A stretch of DNA of 40,789 nucleotides, from positions 1 to 40,789 of the forward strand of contig JBFWWP010000042.1 of the NCBI GenBank assembly GCA_050246115.1. Direction: 5' to 3'. A program made the translations under genes and the position numbers. Below, piece by piece: positions 25,502 through 34,226 of the stretch. Source of the stretch: JBFWWP01 sp050246115. GTDB taxonomy: Bacteria; Planctomycetota; UBA8108; UBA1146; JAJFFE01. The notes beneath the pieces are model-generated. The model saw only the letters and a program-made list of their open reading frames with translations, made no database searches and was not told the origin of the DNA. Position 1 is the first letter of the stretch. Each line of letters begins with the position of its first letter.

Positions 25502-25831
25502 GTGCGCGCGGTGTCTCGGGGTGCGGGGTACGTAGGCGCGGTGCTGGGGCGCGTCGTGTCTCTGGTCTTGGTGATGGGCGCTTTGTCTGGTTGCGTTCTC
25601 GTCGACGTCAAAGTACCGCTCGACACCGACCTGGACCACACGAAGCTTGGGGCCAAGTCGGGATCGTCGACCTTCCACAGCGTGCTCTGGGCGGTCGCAT
25701 GGGGAGACGCGGGCACCCAGGCCGCAGCGATCGACGGCGGGCTGGAAGTCATCCAGCATGCGGACCAGGAGATCTTCATGGTCCTGGGTGGCATCTACTA
25801 CCGGCGAACGACCGTGGTCTATGGCGACTGA
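25502..25831 (+). CDS. TRL-like lipoprotein 1
   Basis: 109 residues from a GTG start, chosen because GGAGGGAGG (25487-25495) lies 6 nt upstream; an ATG at 25367 would add 45 residues with no ribosome site. Signal peptide with lipobox ALSGC (Cys31). The mature part has the TRL pattern: LGAKSGSS, a hydrophobic stretch AVAWGDAG, then GGLEVIQHAD and a closing VLGGIYYRRTTVVYG. TRL-like proteins are small lipoproteins of unknown function, often in tandem. The 3' end overlaps the next gene by 11 bases. The protein probably sits on a membrane facing the periplasm. Confidence 0.75.
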   Translation: MRAVSRGAGYVGAVLGRVVSLVLVMGALSGCVLVDVKVPLDTDLDHTKLGAKSGSSTFHSVLWAVAWGDAGTQAAAIDGGLEVIQHADQEIFMVLGGIYYRRTTVVYGD

Positions 25832-26153
25832 GCGAAGTCTCTGCCGTCTGCTGCTGGCCGCGCTACTCGGCGTGTGGTGTTCGTCACTCGTCGGGTGCGT
25901 GCACGGTTTCATCTACGAGCACACGACCGTACCGTTGACACGCGACTTCCAGCGAACTCCGGTCGTCTCCCGAAGCGCTCAGTCGGACGTCAAGCGTCTG
26001 GAGGTCTATCGCGCGAACTTCGTGTGGGACTCGAACGGCATTGGCGACATCGCGAAGCAGCACGGTCTCGAGACCGTCTACTACGCCGATCTCGAGACCG
26101 TCAACGTGCTCGGCATCTGGAACCAGTTCAAGGTGATCGTCTACGGCAAGTGA
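25821..26153 (+). CDS. TRL-like lipoprotein 2
   Basis: 110 residues. ATG 25821 lies within the end of the previous gene (overlap 25821-25831, different frame), so translation is coupled; no separate ribosome site is seen. Signal peptide with lipobox SLVGC (Cys26). It is a paralogue of its neighbour: GLETVYYADLE, NVLGIW and IVYGK align with GLEVIQHADQE, MVLGGI and VVYGD. It lacks the GDA-type segment of copy 1 but has DIAKQHG at the matching place. The last 13 bases overlap the tail of the opposing membrane-protein gene (26141). Function unknown. Confidence 0.75.
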   Translation: MATERSLCRLLLAALLGVWCSSLVGCVHGFIYEHTTVPLTRDFQRTPVVSRSAQSDVKRLEVYRANFVWDSNGIGDIAKQHGLETVYYADLETVNVLGIWNQFKVIVYGK

Positions 26154-26617
26154 CGGACACCTCGGTGCGCCACCTCGGTGATGTAGGCCGCGAACTGAGG
26201 GTCCTCCCCGCGAAGAAGCTGCGGCAGCAGGGTGCGATAGTCTTCGCGTTCGCACCACTCGTGCATGTAGTCGTCCCAGGAGGACCAGAACCGCGCACGC
26301 CGTGCACTCATTCTCCGGGCGTGGATCAAGAGGTAAGCCCGCTCGAACAGCGATGTCAGCATGGTGAAGATGATGAGCATCTGCTCGCGTTGCTCGTCCG
26401 TCAGTCTCGGTGTCGTTTCCCGTGAGAACAAGCGCAGCTCGGTGTGGTCGAGCGCGACCTGCAAGAATTCCTGATAGTTGTCCGACAACTGCTGGTAGAC
26501 CTGATCCTCCTCGTTGCCGCGCTCCTTGCGTTGTTCGTAGATGAAGACGAAGATCGCGATCGGCAGGCCGATCGCGGTCACGATGTAGCTGATCAGTTCC
26601 CAAGTCCCGGGGTTCAT
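26141..26617 (-). CDS. Small single-helix membrane protein
   Basis: 158 residues. One N-terminal membrane helix (WELISYIVTAIGLPIAIFVFIY, about 6-27) is followed by a charged helical region (EQRKERGNEEDQVYQQLSDNYQEFLQVAL ...) with tryptophan and tyrosine residues near 105-125 (WSSWDDYMHEWCEREDY). The layout resembles small helical proteins found widely in bacteria without known function. ATG 26617 overlaps the stop of the acetyltransferase gene (ATGA, 26614-26617). Third gene of the unit headed by the 1557-residue dockerin protein. The frame continues upstream to 26995 but that part is a shadow of the acetyltransferase. Confidence 0.72.
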   Translation of the reverse strand: MNPGTWELISYIVTAIGLPIAIFVFIYEQRKERGNEEDQVYQQLSDNYQEFLQVALDHTELRLFSRETTPRLTDEQREQMLIIFTMLTSLFERAYLLIHARRMSARRARFWSSWDDYMHEWCEREDYRTLLPQLLRGEDPQFAAYITEVAHRGVRHLP

Positions 26618-27117
26618 CGGGAACTCTCGTCTGCAGTTGCCAGCGGGCCCGGGATCGAGTTCGCGACGGCGATCGTGTGGGTCACGTTCGGAGTGCCGCT
26701 CACCGGCGCGAACCCGCACCGCACGTAGAACTCCGCGGCCGCCGGACTCGAAGTCCGTAGATGCAGTCGCGCGAAGCTTCCGGTGGCCGCGCGGAAGATG
26801 CAGCCAAGGAGTTGGCGGCCGACCCCGCAACGCCGCTGACTCGACCGCACGTAGAGGTGGCGCACCCGCCCGGTCGTGGGGTCGTTCGCGTAGGGGTCGA
26901 TGTTCAGTCCACCGATGCCGACGATGCTGGCGCCCTGCATCTTTGCGAACAGCGCTTCTCCGGGTGCATCGAAGCGGTTCGCACCGCTGTCCCACTCGCG
27001 CAGGAGCCGCTCGACGAACCCATGCCCATCGCGCTTCGCCTCCTGCATCAGCGGCGCCATGGCTTCCGCGGATAGTTCGGTGACGCGGTGCAGGTCCGGG
27101 TCGAGCGAGTCGATCAT
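26614..27117 (-). CDS. GNAT family N-acetyltransferase
   Basis: 167 residues. The GNAT fold is recognisable: strand GASIVGIGGLNIDPY, the acetyl-CoA loop VRSSQRRCGVGRQLLG (the R/Q-x-x-G-x-G/A signature as RRCGVG), and the closing RLHLRTSSPAAAEFYVRCGFAPV, where N-x-x-A-x-x-F-Y is altered to SPAAAEFY. Cytoplasmic enzyme transferring an acetyl group to an amine; the substrate cannot be read. The ATG shares bases with the stop of the dockerin protein (ATGA, 27114-27117), and its own stop overlaps the next start, so three genes are locked in one translational unit. A start further upstream would run into the dockerin gene. Confidence 0.87.
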   Translation of the reverse strand: MIDSLDPDLHRVTELSAEAMAPLMQEAKRDGHGFVERLLREWDSGANRFDAPGEALFAKMQGASIVGIGGLNIDPYANDPTTGRVRHLYVRSSQRRCGVGRQLLGCIFRAATGSFARLHLRTSSPAAAEFYVRCGFAPVSGTPNVTHTIAVANSIPGPLATADESSR

Positions 27118-30100
27118 GGGCACAGAGCCTCGTCCGTCAAGTAGCGACAACCCAACGGGACCGGCGGCGCCGGGATGTCGCCGGGGTCGGCGAAGTCGAC
27201 GCGTCGGTAGCCCGCGGGGAGCGATGGATGGTGGGGCACACAGGTGGGTGAGCCCGGATCTTCTCCGCAACCGTCGGCCGGTCCCGGGAACGGGAGCGGG
27301 AGCGCCTGGCCAAAGAGCCAGTTGAGAACGGCGATGGCGTCGCCGATGTCGATGGCTTCGTCGTCATTGGCGTCCGCGGCATCGAGGCAGAAGATCGGAC
27401 TCGGATTGTCTTCGAGCCCGACTCCGGCCGGCGGATAACAGTCCGGCCACGACGCCTGAGCGACGGGAAACGCGTGGGCGAGGAGGAAGATCGCGTCGCC
27501 AATGTCGACCAGGCCGTCCTGGTTCGCGTCGCCGCGCACGATACGCTCCGGCCGTGGTTCAGGGACCCCGAAGAAGGACACGTAGCGCGCCATGAGGTCG
27601 GCGCGCACTGCGGCCGACGCGCTCGGCACCAGCGGATCGAGCTGGAAGCCTCCGAACTCCCACGACACCGAGATCATGGCACCGCCTACCGAGTTCACGG
27701 CGCCGATTCCGGTCGCGAACTCCATGGCCGGGGCTGCGTTCGTCCAGATCACGGCCGCGGCGAGAACGTCCGCGTCCGACGGTATCCCGAGAGTCGAGCC
27801 GGTCAGTACGAGTTCGTCGGTGAAGTCGTTCCCAGCTTGACTTGCTTGGTAGTAGGGGGCCGCAGTGAAGGAACTCGTGTCCAAGCCGATCGCGGTGGCC
27901 GCCGCGCCGTCCATGGTCGTGAAGGCATCGCCGCCGTCCAGCACCGAGTCGATCTCGATTCCATCGCGAGCATCGAGGCCGGAGGGATCATGGGCGAATC
28001 CCCAGAGGTCACCGCCCTCCAAGTACACGCCTACGCCTTGCACGCTGGCTGCCGCGAGCAGATCGCCCTCGGCGGTCGTCAGGTCGTACTCGAACGGAAA
28101 AGTGCCGGCCGCCACCCAGATGGCTACGAAGGCGTTCGGGTCGATCCCGCACGGGAGCGAGAGCAGGCCCGCTGTCGGCTGCACCAGCAGCGGGTTGCGG
28201 CCGATGGCGCGCAACGCTTCGCAGATCGAACGCGCACTGGCCACGTCGTCGGGACCCTCGAGTTCGAGCACGAGGTCGGTTTGACCCGCGACCACGACGA
28301 CCAGGGCTTCGCACTGTACCGCGACCGCGCTGCCTATGCAGGTCGCGATCAGTTCGTATTGGTGGAGGCCGGGGGAGACCAAACCGTCGAAGTACGAGCG
28401 GTCGCCGGCGTTCGGTTGTACGGGAAGCGCGACTCCATCGCGCAGCAGCGTCAACGTGTCGTAGCTGCCCTCGTTCTCCCACGCGAGTTGGACGGCGCCG
28501 GTGCACGGGACACTGGCGCAGGTGAAGCGCGACGGCGGAGTGAGTGTGAGCTCGACCGAGCACGCGACGATCGGCCCGAAGTCGACTCCACACACGACCT
28601 CGAACTCGTACACGAACGGTCCCAAGCCCGGAGGGGTGTCGATGTAGGAGGTCGCGCCCGTGACATTCGCCAGGACGCTGCCGTCGCGCAGCAACGTGAC
28701 GTTGGTGTAGGGCACGCCATTCCCGTTCCAGGCGAGCGTCACCGTACCCGCGCAACGATCCCCGACGCAGGAGATGTCGGTGACCGGGGGTACGCCGTGG
28801 GTCACGGAGCAACTCGCGCTCTCGACCGGCGCTCCGCCGCTGCCGCAGTACGCCCGCAACCGATAGGTGTACGTCACGCCGCCCCGGAGGCCGAGGTCCG
28901 AGTAGCTCACGTCGGTTGGCGCGAGTGCGATCACGGTTTCCAGGCCCCCGTCATCTCGAATCAGTTCGAGCTGCGTGTAGCTCGACGCGGCGGACCACGT
29001 CACCACTACGTCGCCCGCGGCACAGAAGGCGGAGCTGCACTGGACCTGAACGGGCGCCTCACAGCAGACCAAGCGCGGGTCCGACTGCTCGAAGAGACCT
29101 AAGCACCAGCCTTCCTGAATGGGCTGACTCAAGCTCGATGAGTTCGTCAACCGGTAGGTCCAAGGGCCTAGTGCCATCTCGCAACCGAAGTCGGCCATGG
29201 TCCCCGGACCGCTGGGCTGCATGGGATCGCCGGCGGAGAACGGCGGACCATTCCTGCGACCGCCGTCGGCATAGGTCGCGTGCAGTCCAAGCGGGTCGAG
29301 CGCACCGCCGCCCGCGTGCAGCCGCACCGTCGTGCCGGCCGGCGAACTCACTTCCAGCGGATCGATGCCTGCGATGAACCCCGTCGTGTGGCCGACGTCC
29401 ACCGTGACCTGCACCGCCCGAATGAGAGTTGCACGAGCGACGAGCACGGTGTCGATGTACGTTGCGTTCGCCGGGATCACGACCGGGGTGGGAGGCACGC
29501 TGCAAACCGCGACATCCGGCGAAAGAATGATGAGGCCGGTGCAAACCGCCGGATCCGACCCGATAGTACCGACGAGCCCGACGATGCCGAAGGTGGCTGC
29601 GCCAGTCTCCGCCACCGCCGTCGTCTGGAAAGACTGACTGTTCCCCGGCAGATCGATCACCGGGACTCCGTTCACGAAAACACGGATCGCGTCGTAGGTG
29701 CGACTCGCGGGCAGTTGCCACGAGAGGTCGAAGCGATCGCCGCTCGCGGCCACGCTGCAGGTCACGCGGGTAACCGGTTCGATGCACGACACGGTTCGTT
29801 CGAAGACGCGGACGCACCAGTCCTCGACGATCGGCGTGCTGACTGCCGACGCGTTGGTGAGGTCGAGCGTCCATACCCCCGCGGCTTCCTGGCACTGGAA
29901 GTCACCGAGTGCGCCCGGCCCCGTCGGTTGCATCAGGTCCCCGGCCTCGAACGGTGCGCCGTTCGGGCGGCCAAGGTCCGAGTAGATCGCGCGCAAGCTC
30001 GGGCCGCTGCCGTTGCCGTCGTGAAGGCGTACGGTCGTTCCCTGGGGCGAGGTGACTTCGAGTGGATCGATGCCTACGAGAAAAGACGAAGAGTGATCGA

Positions 30101-31787
30101 TGTTCACGGCGACTTCCACCTGGTCGATCGTCGCGCCGGTCGCCAGCGTCACGGTTTCCGAGTACGAAGCGAGAGGCCCGACGACGAACGCGGGTTGCTC
30201 GAACCGGCACGCCTCGAAGTCCGGCGGAATCAAGGCGAAGATCGAGCAACATCGGACCGGCGCCGTGTCGGTGCCGATGTAGGGTACGACGCACACCTGA
30301 GGCCGCGAGCCGTTGGCCACGGCCGGCGTCACGAACGAACTCGATCCGGCCGCGAGGTCGGCCACCTCGACGCCATCCAAGTAGACCCGAATGCCGTCGT
30401 AACCCGACCCCGGAGCTTGGGTCCACGCGACGATCACTTCGATGCCACTGACGTCGAGGCTACACGTGACGTCGGCGACCGGAGCCACGATCGGCGCGAC
30501 GCCGCGAAAGATGCCGTCGCGGAGCGAGCCGTCGTCGAGGCTCCCTTCGAAGACGACTTCACCCGTTTCTGTGAGGACGACTTGATCGATGCCGATCGAA
30601 GTCAAAGTCGAGTTCGGAACCCCTGCGACCGGATCGTGGGTGGCCAAGACCAACGTGCCGTCGAGAAACAGCCCCTGGGTAACGGAAGCATGGATGACCT
30701 CCGCGAGCACGACCCACTGATCGCTGCCATTGAGGGCCACCCCCTGGATCTCGCCGACCCGCGCAGCGCTCAGGCCCGGAACGAGGTCGCCCTCCTGCAG
30801 GAGCACCGCGGGCGCGGTGGCCCCGAGCTGTGCGATGGCGACGCTGTCGAAGGCAGGCGTCGTGTCGAGTGAGCCGCGGACGATCCAGGAACCAGTAGCG
30901 CCGCAGGCCACTCCTTGAATGCCCGTGAGCGCCGCGATGCCCGAGTTGGCGGCGACGAGAGCACCTTCCCGCAGGAGGAGCTCCAGGTCGCCCGTCACCG
31001 CGTCGATCCGGAACAGCCCTTCGTCCGCGGACGCATCGGGGTCGGTGGTATCACCGACGAAGAGCACGTCGCCGACCGGGTTGGTCGTGACGATCGCAAA
31101 TGACGCGAGCCCTTCATCCCATGCGTGACCGTCGAACGGTGTGCCGCCGATCGTTTCGCCTTCGCGGGCGATCGGCGTGAACCCGCGGTAGATCGCTCGG
31201 TCGAACGCGGTGCCATCGAGATCGGCGCGAAACACCACGGTCCCGTCATCGGCGAGCGCCGCGAACTCGAAGTCTTCGAAGGTGCGCCCCGCGAGCCCTG
31301 GTGCGGCGTCCCCCTCGCGGGCCACCAGCTGCAAGTCGATGTAGAGGGTCTGGTTCGCATTGGCGGGTACGCCGGTCAAGGAACTGATGAAGGCAATGCT
31401 GCCGGCGGCATTCAACTGATGCGGTGTGCGGAACGCATCGAAGTTGCCGAAGAAGCCACCCGCGACTGCCGGAGCCGCGTCGCCTTCGCGCGCCAACACG
31501 AGGCCGTCGATCACGAGCAGGTCGTCATTGACCGTGCCGATCATGTCGGCCGTGAACGCGAGCACGCCCGCTGCGTTCACATTGGGCCGATCGAGGTTGT
31601 CCAACACGCCGACGCTTGCGGGCGCGCTCGTACCGTCGAGCCACAGTGGGCTAGCCACGAGCGGCTGGGCCTCGGCGATCGACGTCGACAGGTCAACGAC
31701 ACCGACGAGGATGAGGCAACCGCTCCAGGTGCGAAGAAGGCGGCGCGCGCAGCGCCGGCCCAAGTCGACCGCGAGACGTTCTTTCAT
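27114..31787 (-). CDS. 1557-residue secreted mosaic protein with C-terminal dockerin
   Basis: Signal segment 20-40 (CLILVGVVDLSTSIAEA); AGGAG upstream supports ATG 31787. Order: NxxGxxAF-type tandem repeats 40-430 (NAAGVLAFTA, NAAGSIAFIS, ADDGTVVFRA); FN3-like modules at 436 and 672; two P-domain-like sandwiches 527-663 and 760-900 (IDPLEVTSPQGTTVRLHDG and a near copy, each closing EDWCVRVFE or EGWCLGLFE); three cysteine-bracketed FN3-like modules 905-1165; an alpha/beta domain 1169-1405 (DLVLELEGPDD ... WEFGGF) shared with the gene at 39725; dockerin pair from 1416 (RGDANQDGLVDIGD, DANDDEAIDIGD). A 50-residue tail follows the dockerin, unlike its relatives. Likely a surface or exported structural protein; the lead gene of a coupled three-gene unit. 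Confidence 0.85.
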   Translation of the reverse strand: MKERLAVDLGRRCARRLLRTWSGCLILVGVVDLSTSIAEAQPLVASPLWLDGTSAPASVGVLDNLDRPNVNAAGVLAFTADMIGTVNDDLLVIDGLVLAREGDAAPAVAGGFFGNFDAFRTPHQLNAAGSIAFISSLTGVPANANQTLYIDLQLVAREGDAAPGLAGRTFEDFEFAALADDGTVVFRADLDGTAFDRAIYRGFTPIAREGETIGGTPFDGHAWDEGLASFAIVTTNPVGDVLFVGDTTDPDASADEGLFRIDAVTGDLELLLREGALVAANSGIAALTGIQGVACGATGSWIVRGSLDTTPAFDSVAIAQLGATAPAVLLQEGDLVPGLSAARVGEIQGVALNGSDQWVVLAEVIHASVTQGLFLDGTLVLATHDPVAGVPNSTLTSIGIDQVVLTETGEVVFEGSLDDGSLRDGIFRGVAPIVAPVADVTCSLDVSGIEVIVAWTQAPGSGYDGIRVYLDGVEVADLAAGSSSFVTPAVANGSRPQVCVVPYIGTDTAPVRCCSIFALIPPDFEACRFEQPAFVVGPLASYSETVTLATGATIDQVEVAVNIDHSSSFLVGIDPLEVTSPQGTTVRLHDGNGSGPSLRAIYSDLGRPNGAPFEAGDLMQPTGPGALGDFQCQEAAGVWTLDLTNASAVSTPIVEDWCVRVFERTVSCIEPVTRVTCSVAASGDRFDLSWQLPASRTYDAIRVFVNGVPVIDLPGNSQSFQTTAVAETGAATFGIVGLVGTIGSDPAVCTGLIILSPDVAVCSVPPTPVVIPANATYIDTVLVARATLIRAVQVTVDVGHTTGFIAGIDPLEVSSPAGTTVRLHAGGGALDPLGLHATYADGGRRNGPPFSAGDPMQPSGPGTMADFGCEMALGPWTYRLTNSSSLSQPIQEGWCLGLFEQSDPRLVCCEAPVQVQCSSAFCAAGDVVVTWSAASSYTQLELIRDDGGLETVIALAPTDVSYSDLGLRGGVTYTYRLRAYCGSGGAPVESASCSVTHGVPPVTDISCVGDRCAGTVTLAWNGNGVPYTNVTLLRDGSVLANVTGATSYIDTPPGLGPFVYEFEVVCGVDFGPIVACSVELTLTPPSRFTCASVPCTGAVQLAWENEGSYDTLTLLRDGVALPVQPNAGDRSYFDGLVSPGLHQYELIATCIGSAVAVQCEALVVVVAGQTDLVLELEGPDDVASARSICEALRAIGRNPLLVQPTAGLLSLPCGIDPNAFVAIWVAAGTFPFEYDLTTAEGDLLAAASVQGVGVYLEGGDLWGFAHDPSGLDARDGIEIDSVLDGGDAFTTMDGAAATAIGLDTSSFTAAPYYQASQAGNDFTDELVLTGSTLGIPSDADVLAAAVIWTNAAPAMEFATGIGAVNSVGGAMISVSWEFGGFQLDPLVPSASAAVRADLMARYVSFFGVPEPRPERIVRGDANQDGLVDIGDAIFLLAHAFPVAQASWPDCYPPAGVGLEDNPSPIFCLDAADANDDEAIDIGDAIAVLNWLFGQALPLPFPGPADGCGEDPGSPTCVPHHPSLPAGYRRVDFADPGDIPAPPVPLGCRYLTDEALCP

Positions 31788-31992
31788 TTGTCGACTCCTG
31801 AGTCGTCCAGAAAGGGCTCTGGGGTCTGCACGAAGTCAAGCGAGTTTCCGGGTCCGTTCTCGGGGCACGGCGTCGAGCACGCGACGGGGAAGGGCGTCCG
31901 TCGAGCTTCGCGAGCGGTGCCGCTCGCACCTGGCATCGACTCGGCGCAGTCGGTCGATGGCGCTTGGCGCGTGCTTCTCGACGACGGCGGTC

Positions 31993-32060
31993 GTTCGAGA
32001 ACGGAAGGCTCTTCGAGAAACGGAGGCAACTCTCGAGAACGAAGGGAATTCGCGAGGGAG
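31993..32060 (-). repeat. Three to four imperfect 19-bp direct repeats upstream of the dockerin operon
   Basis: Units start at 31993 (GTTCGAGAACGGAAGGCT), 32011 (CTTCGAGAAACGGAGGCA), 32030 (CTCTCGAGAACGAAGGGAA) and, shortened, 32049 (TTCGCGAGGGAG). The core is TCGAGAA followed by a purine-rich half, at 18-19 bp spacing. They lie about 205-275 bp upstream of the 31787 start and resemble an operator array. Confidence 0.5.
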
Positions 32061-32394
32061 CCACCCGCGGCGCGCGGATTGTAGCCCACTTGCGGGGGCG
32101 CTCGCCAGAGCAAGCTGGCGCGCCGCGCGGACGTGAACGACACGGGCTCGCGTGATGTTGCTCCCGGGTAGCGTCTCACTTCAGTCAGGATCCTGCGTTG
32201 CGCCTCGCCGGCGGCGGTCGGTCCGTTCAGTTCTTCCGCTGGCCACATGGCGAAAGACGGTGTCCGTACGAATCGCTGGCGCGGGGCGGCGCACTGACTT
32301 TGTCGGCTTCCTGGGCATTTTGGTTGCTTCCGTGCCTTGGGATGGATTCGCTTGGGGCTTCAGCGGAATCGATAGACCTATTCGAAGCGATGTC

Positions 32395-32426
32395 GTGCGG
32401 GCAAACTTCGCGGCACTTGCCCGCAC
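32395..32426. repeat. 10-bp perfect hairpin upstream of the FG-GAP gene
   Basis: GTGCGGGCAA (32395-32404) and TTGCCCGCAC (32417-32426) pair perfectly across 12 nt. It lies about 155 bp before the FG-GAP start in a stretch with lower GC and may be an operator or a leader structure. Confidence 0.55.
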
Positions 32427-32580
32427 TCGTTGGGGATTGGGTTTGACGACACGCCTACGGGTGAGCCGCCGCGCACGTTGGCCGACTGCGAGAAGAGGAG
32501 CGACATGGTTGCACCGGCGGTAGATGCAGTCGAGCTGCTGTTCGAACCGCAATCCTGAAGTCGTGACCAAGGAGGGGAAA

Positions 32581-34164
32581 TTGAACGTTCATGCTGTGCG
32601 AGCCGGCCGCTCGCAGCGACAGATGACATTGCGAGCCCACGCAATCCTCGCGCGCGTCATCATGCACGCGATTGCGTACGTTGTCGTGATTGGGTGGGCG
32701 GGCGCGACGAAGCCTTTGCTCGGGCAGACCCCTGGCATTGCGGAGGGTGTCTTGGCGCGCGAGCAGTTCGGCGCGCAGGCCAACGGTCGCTTTGGGCACG
32801 TTGTGACGACCCTGCGCGACCTCGACGGTGATGGCGTGCGCGACTACGCGGTCGCAGCACCGAGCGAGGGGCGCGTGCGGATCTACTCCGCCGGGTCCGG
32901 GAGCCTCATTCGCGAGATCCCTGCGGAGACGCCGTCGTCCGCGCACGGAGCGGCGCTGGCCGCGGACGACTTCAACGGGGACGGGATCGATGACCTGGTC
33001 GTCGGCGCGCCGCTGTTCGACCCACCCACCGTCGCCGCGTGTTTTCCCGGCAAGACCTATGTTTACTCCGGGGCCGACGGCAGTGTGTTGTTCACAAGCC
33101 TGGGAATCGTCCAGGGTGCCGGGCACGGCACCTCGGTGGCCGCGGTTGGCGATGTGAACGGTGACTTGGTGCCGGACTTCGCCGTCGGATCGCCGTATCC
33201 GTTCGGGCTCGGCCGGGTCACGTTGTATTCGGGCGCCGGGGGAGCGCCGCTGTACACGATCCTCGGGGACAACGCCTCGCCGCACACGGGGCTCGAAGTC
33301 GTCGCGCTCGGCGACGTCGACGCCGATGGGCGGGGCGACTTTGCGGTTGCGTCCTTGTCGAGCGTGATCGTGTACTCGGGGGCGGTGGGCGCGGTTCACA
33401 TGATCCTGAACCAGAGCGTCGGTCGCATCGCCAACGTGGGCGACGTCGACGGGGACGGCGTCGCGGACCTTGCGCTCGGCGGTGGTACGGGGGGCGCGGC
33501 CGGCCCGGTGTCTGTCGTCAGCGGCGACACCGGCGTCGTGCAGTTCGTCCTGCCACCGTTTCCGGGCGCGTTAGGCTTTGGCTTGGCTCTCAGCGCTGCT
33601 GGCGACACGAACGGCGACGGCGTCGCCGACGTAGCGATCGGTGCCCCGCGCGGCACCGGGGCCGCCGGGGCGTTCGCCGGACTGGTGTTCGTCGTCAGTG
33701 GTGTCGACGGTGCGCTTCTCTGGCAGTGGACACAAGGGCAACCGGACAGCCAGTCGGGGATCAGTCTCGCGCAGCTCGACGACCTGAACTGCGATGGCGC
33801 CTCCGAGATGCTGGTCGGAGCCGATTTTCGCGATGCGATCGGCATGCCGAATCGAGGCGCGGTCTTGGTGTTGGCGGCTCCACCCATGGCGCCGCCGCGG
33901 TTCGTCCGGGGAGACGCTAACGGGGACGGCACGGCCAACTTGCCGGACGTCGCGGATCTCCTGAGTCACCTGTTCTTGGGAGCGACGCTCGCGTGCGCTG
34001 CGGGTGCCGATGCGAATGACGATGGCCGACTCGACCTTACTGATGCGGTCAGGGAACTCGGGGCACTGTTCGGCGCTTCCGGGCCACTCCCCGCGCCGTA
34101 CCCGGGTTGCGGAGTGCAGGCCACGATCGATCTTCTGTGCTGCCAACTCTCGCCGTGTCCATGA
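32581..34164 (+). CDS. Secreted FG-GAP (integrin-alpha-like) propeller with dockerin
   Basis: 527 residues from TTG 32581, chosen for AAGGAGGGG just upstream; ATG 32623 is the alternative. Signal segment AILARVIMHAIAYVVVIGWAGA (about 21-42). Seven calcium-loop repeats of FG-GAP type, DxxGDGxxDxxVGAP: near residues 80, 130, 190, 245, 288, 341 and 401, enough for a complete seven-bladed propeller like integrin alpha. The last loop (DLNCDGASEML) is degenerate. Dockerin pair from 440 (FVRGDANGDGTANLPD, DANDDGRLDLTD) and a cysteine-rich tail. The VWA gene follows after 62 bp on the same strand, so propeller and VWA domain are likely made together. Extracellular; a ligand-binding or adhesive role is inferred. 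Confidence 0.85.
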   Translation: MNVHAVRAGRSQRQMTLRAHAILARVIMHAIAYVVVIGWAGATKPLLGQTPGIAEGVLAREQFGAQANGRFGHVVTTLRDLDGDGVRDYAVAAPSEGRVRIYSAGSGSLIREIPAETPSSAHGAALAADDFNGDGIDDLVVGAPLFDPPTVAACFPGKTYVYSGADGSVLFTSLGIVQGAGHGTSVAAVGDVNGDLVPDFAVGSPYPFGLGRVTLYSGAGGAPLYTILGDNASPHTGLEVVALGDVDADGRGDFAVASLSSVIVYSGAVGAVHMILNQSVGRIANVGDVDGDGVADLALGGGTGGAAGPVSVVSGDTGVVQFVLPPFPGALGFGLALSAAGDTNGDGVADVAIGAPRGTGAAGAFAGLVFVVSGVDGALLWQWTQGQPDSQSGISLAQLDDLNCDGASEMLVGADFRDAIGMPNRGAVLVLAAPPMAPPRFVRGDANGDGTANLPDVADLLSHLFLGATLACAAGADANDDGRLDLTDAVRELGALFGASGPLPAPYPGCGVQATIDLLCCQLSPCP

Positions 34165-34226
34165 CCTGTGCCGGTTCGTCGACGTGTCGCGCTGGGTAAC
34201 CACCCGCGCCGGAAGGAGTCCAGGAA

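Larger units (their letters stand above)
31788..32580. other. Divergent intergenic region, 793 bp
   Basis: The longest gap in the window. No gene is convincing; open plus frames are arginine-rich. On the minus side it holds AGGAG for the dockerin gene, the repeat at 31993-32060 and TACAAT (32083-32078) in a GCTACAATCC context. On the plus side the stretch from about 32280 to 32580 is less GC-rich and holds a strong hairpin at 32395-32426. AAGGAGGGG (32569-32577) serves the FG-GAP gene. Confidence 0.45.

Noticed and set aside
32530..32556. TTCGAACC-like T-loop sequence suggesting a tRNA
   Set aside because: No acceptor stem, D-arm or anticodon arm can be drawn around it.
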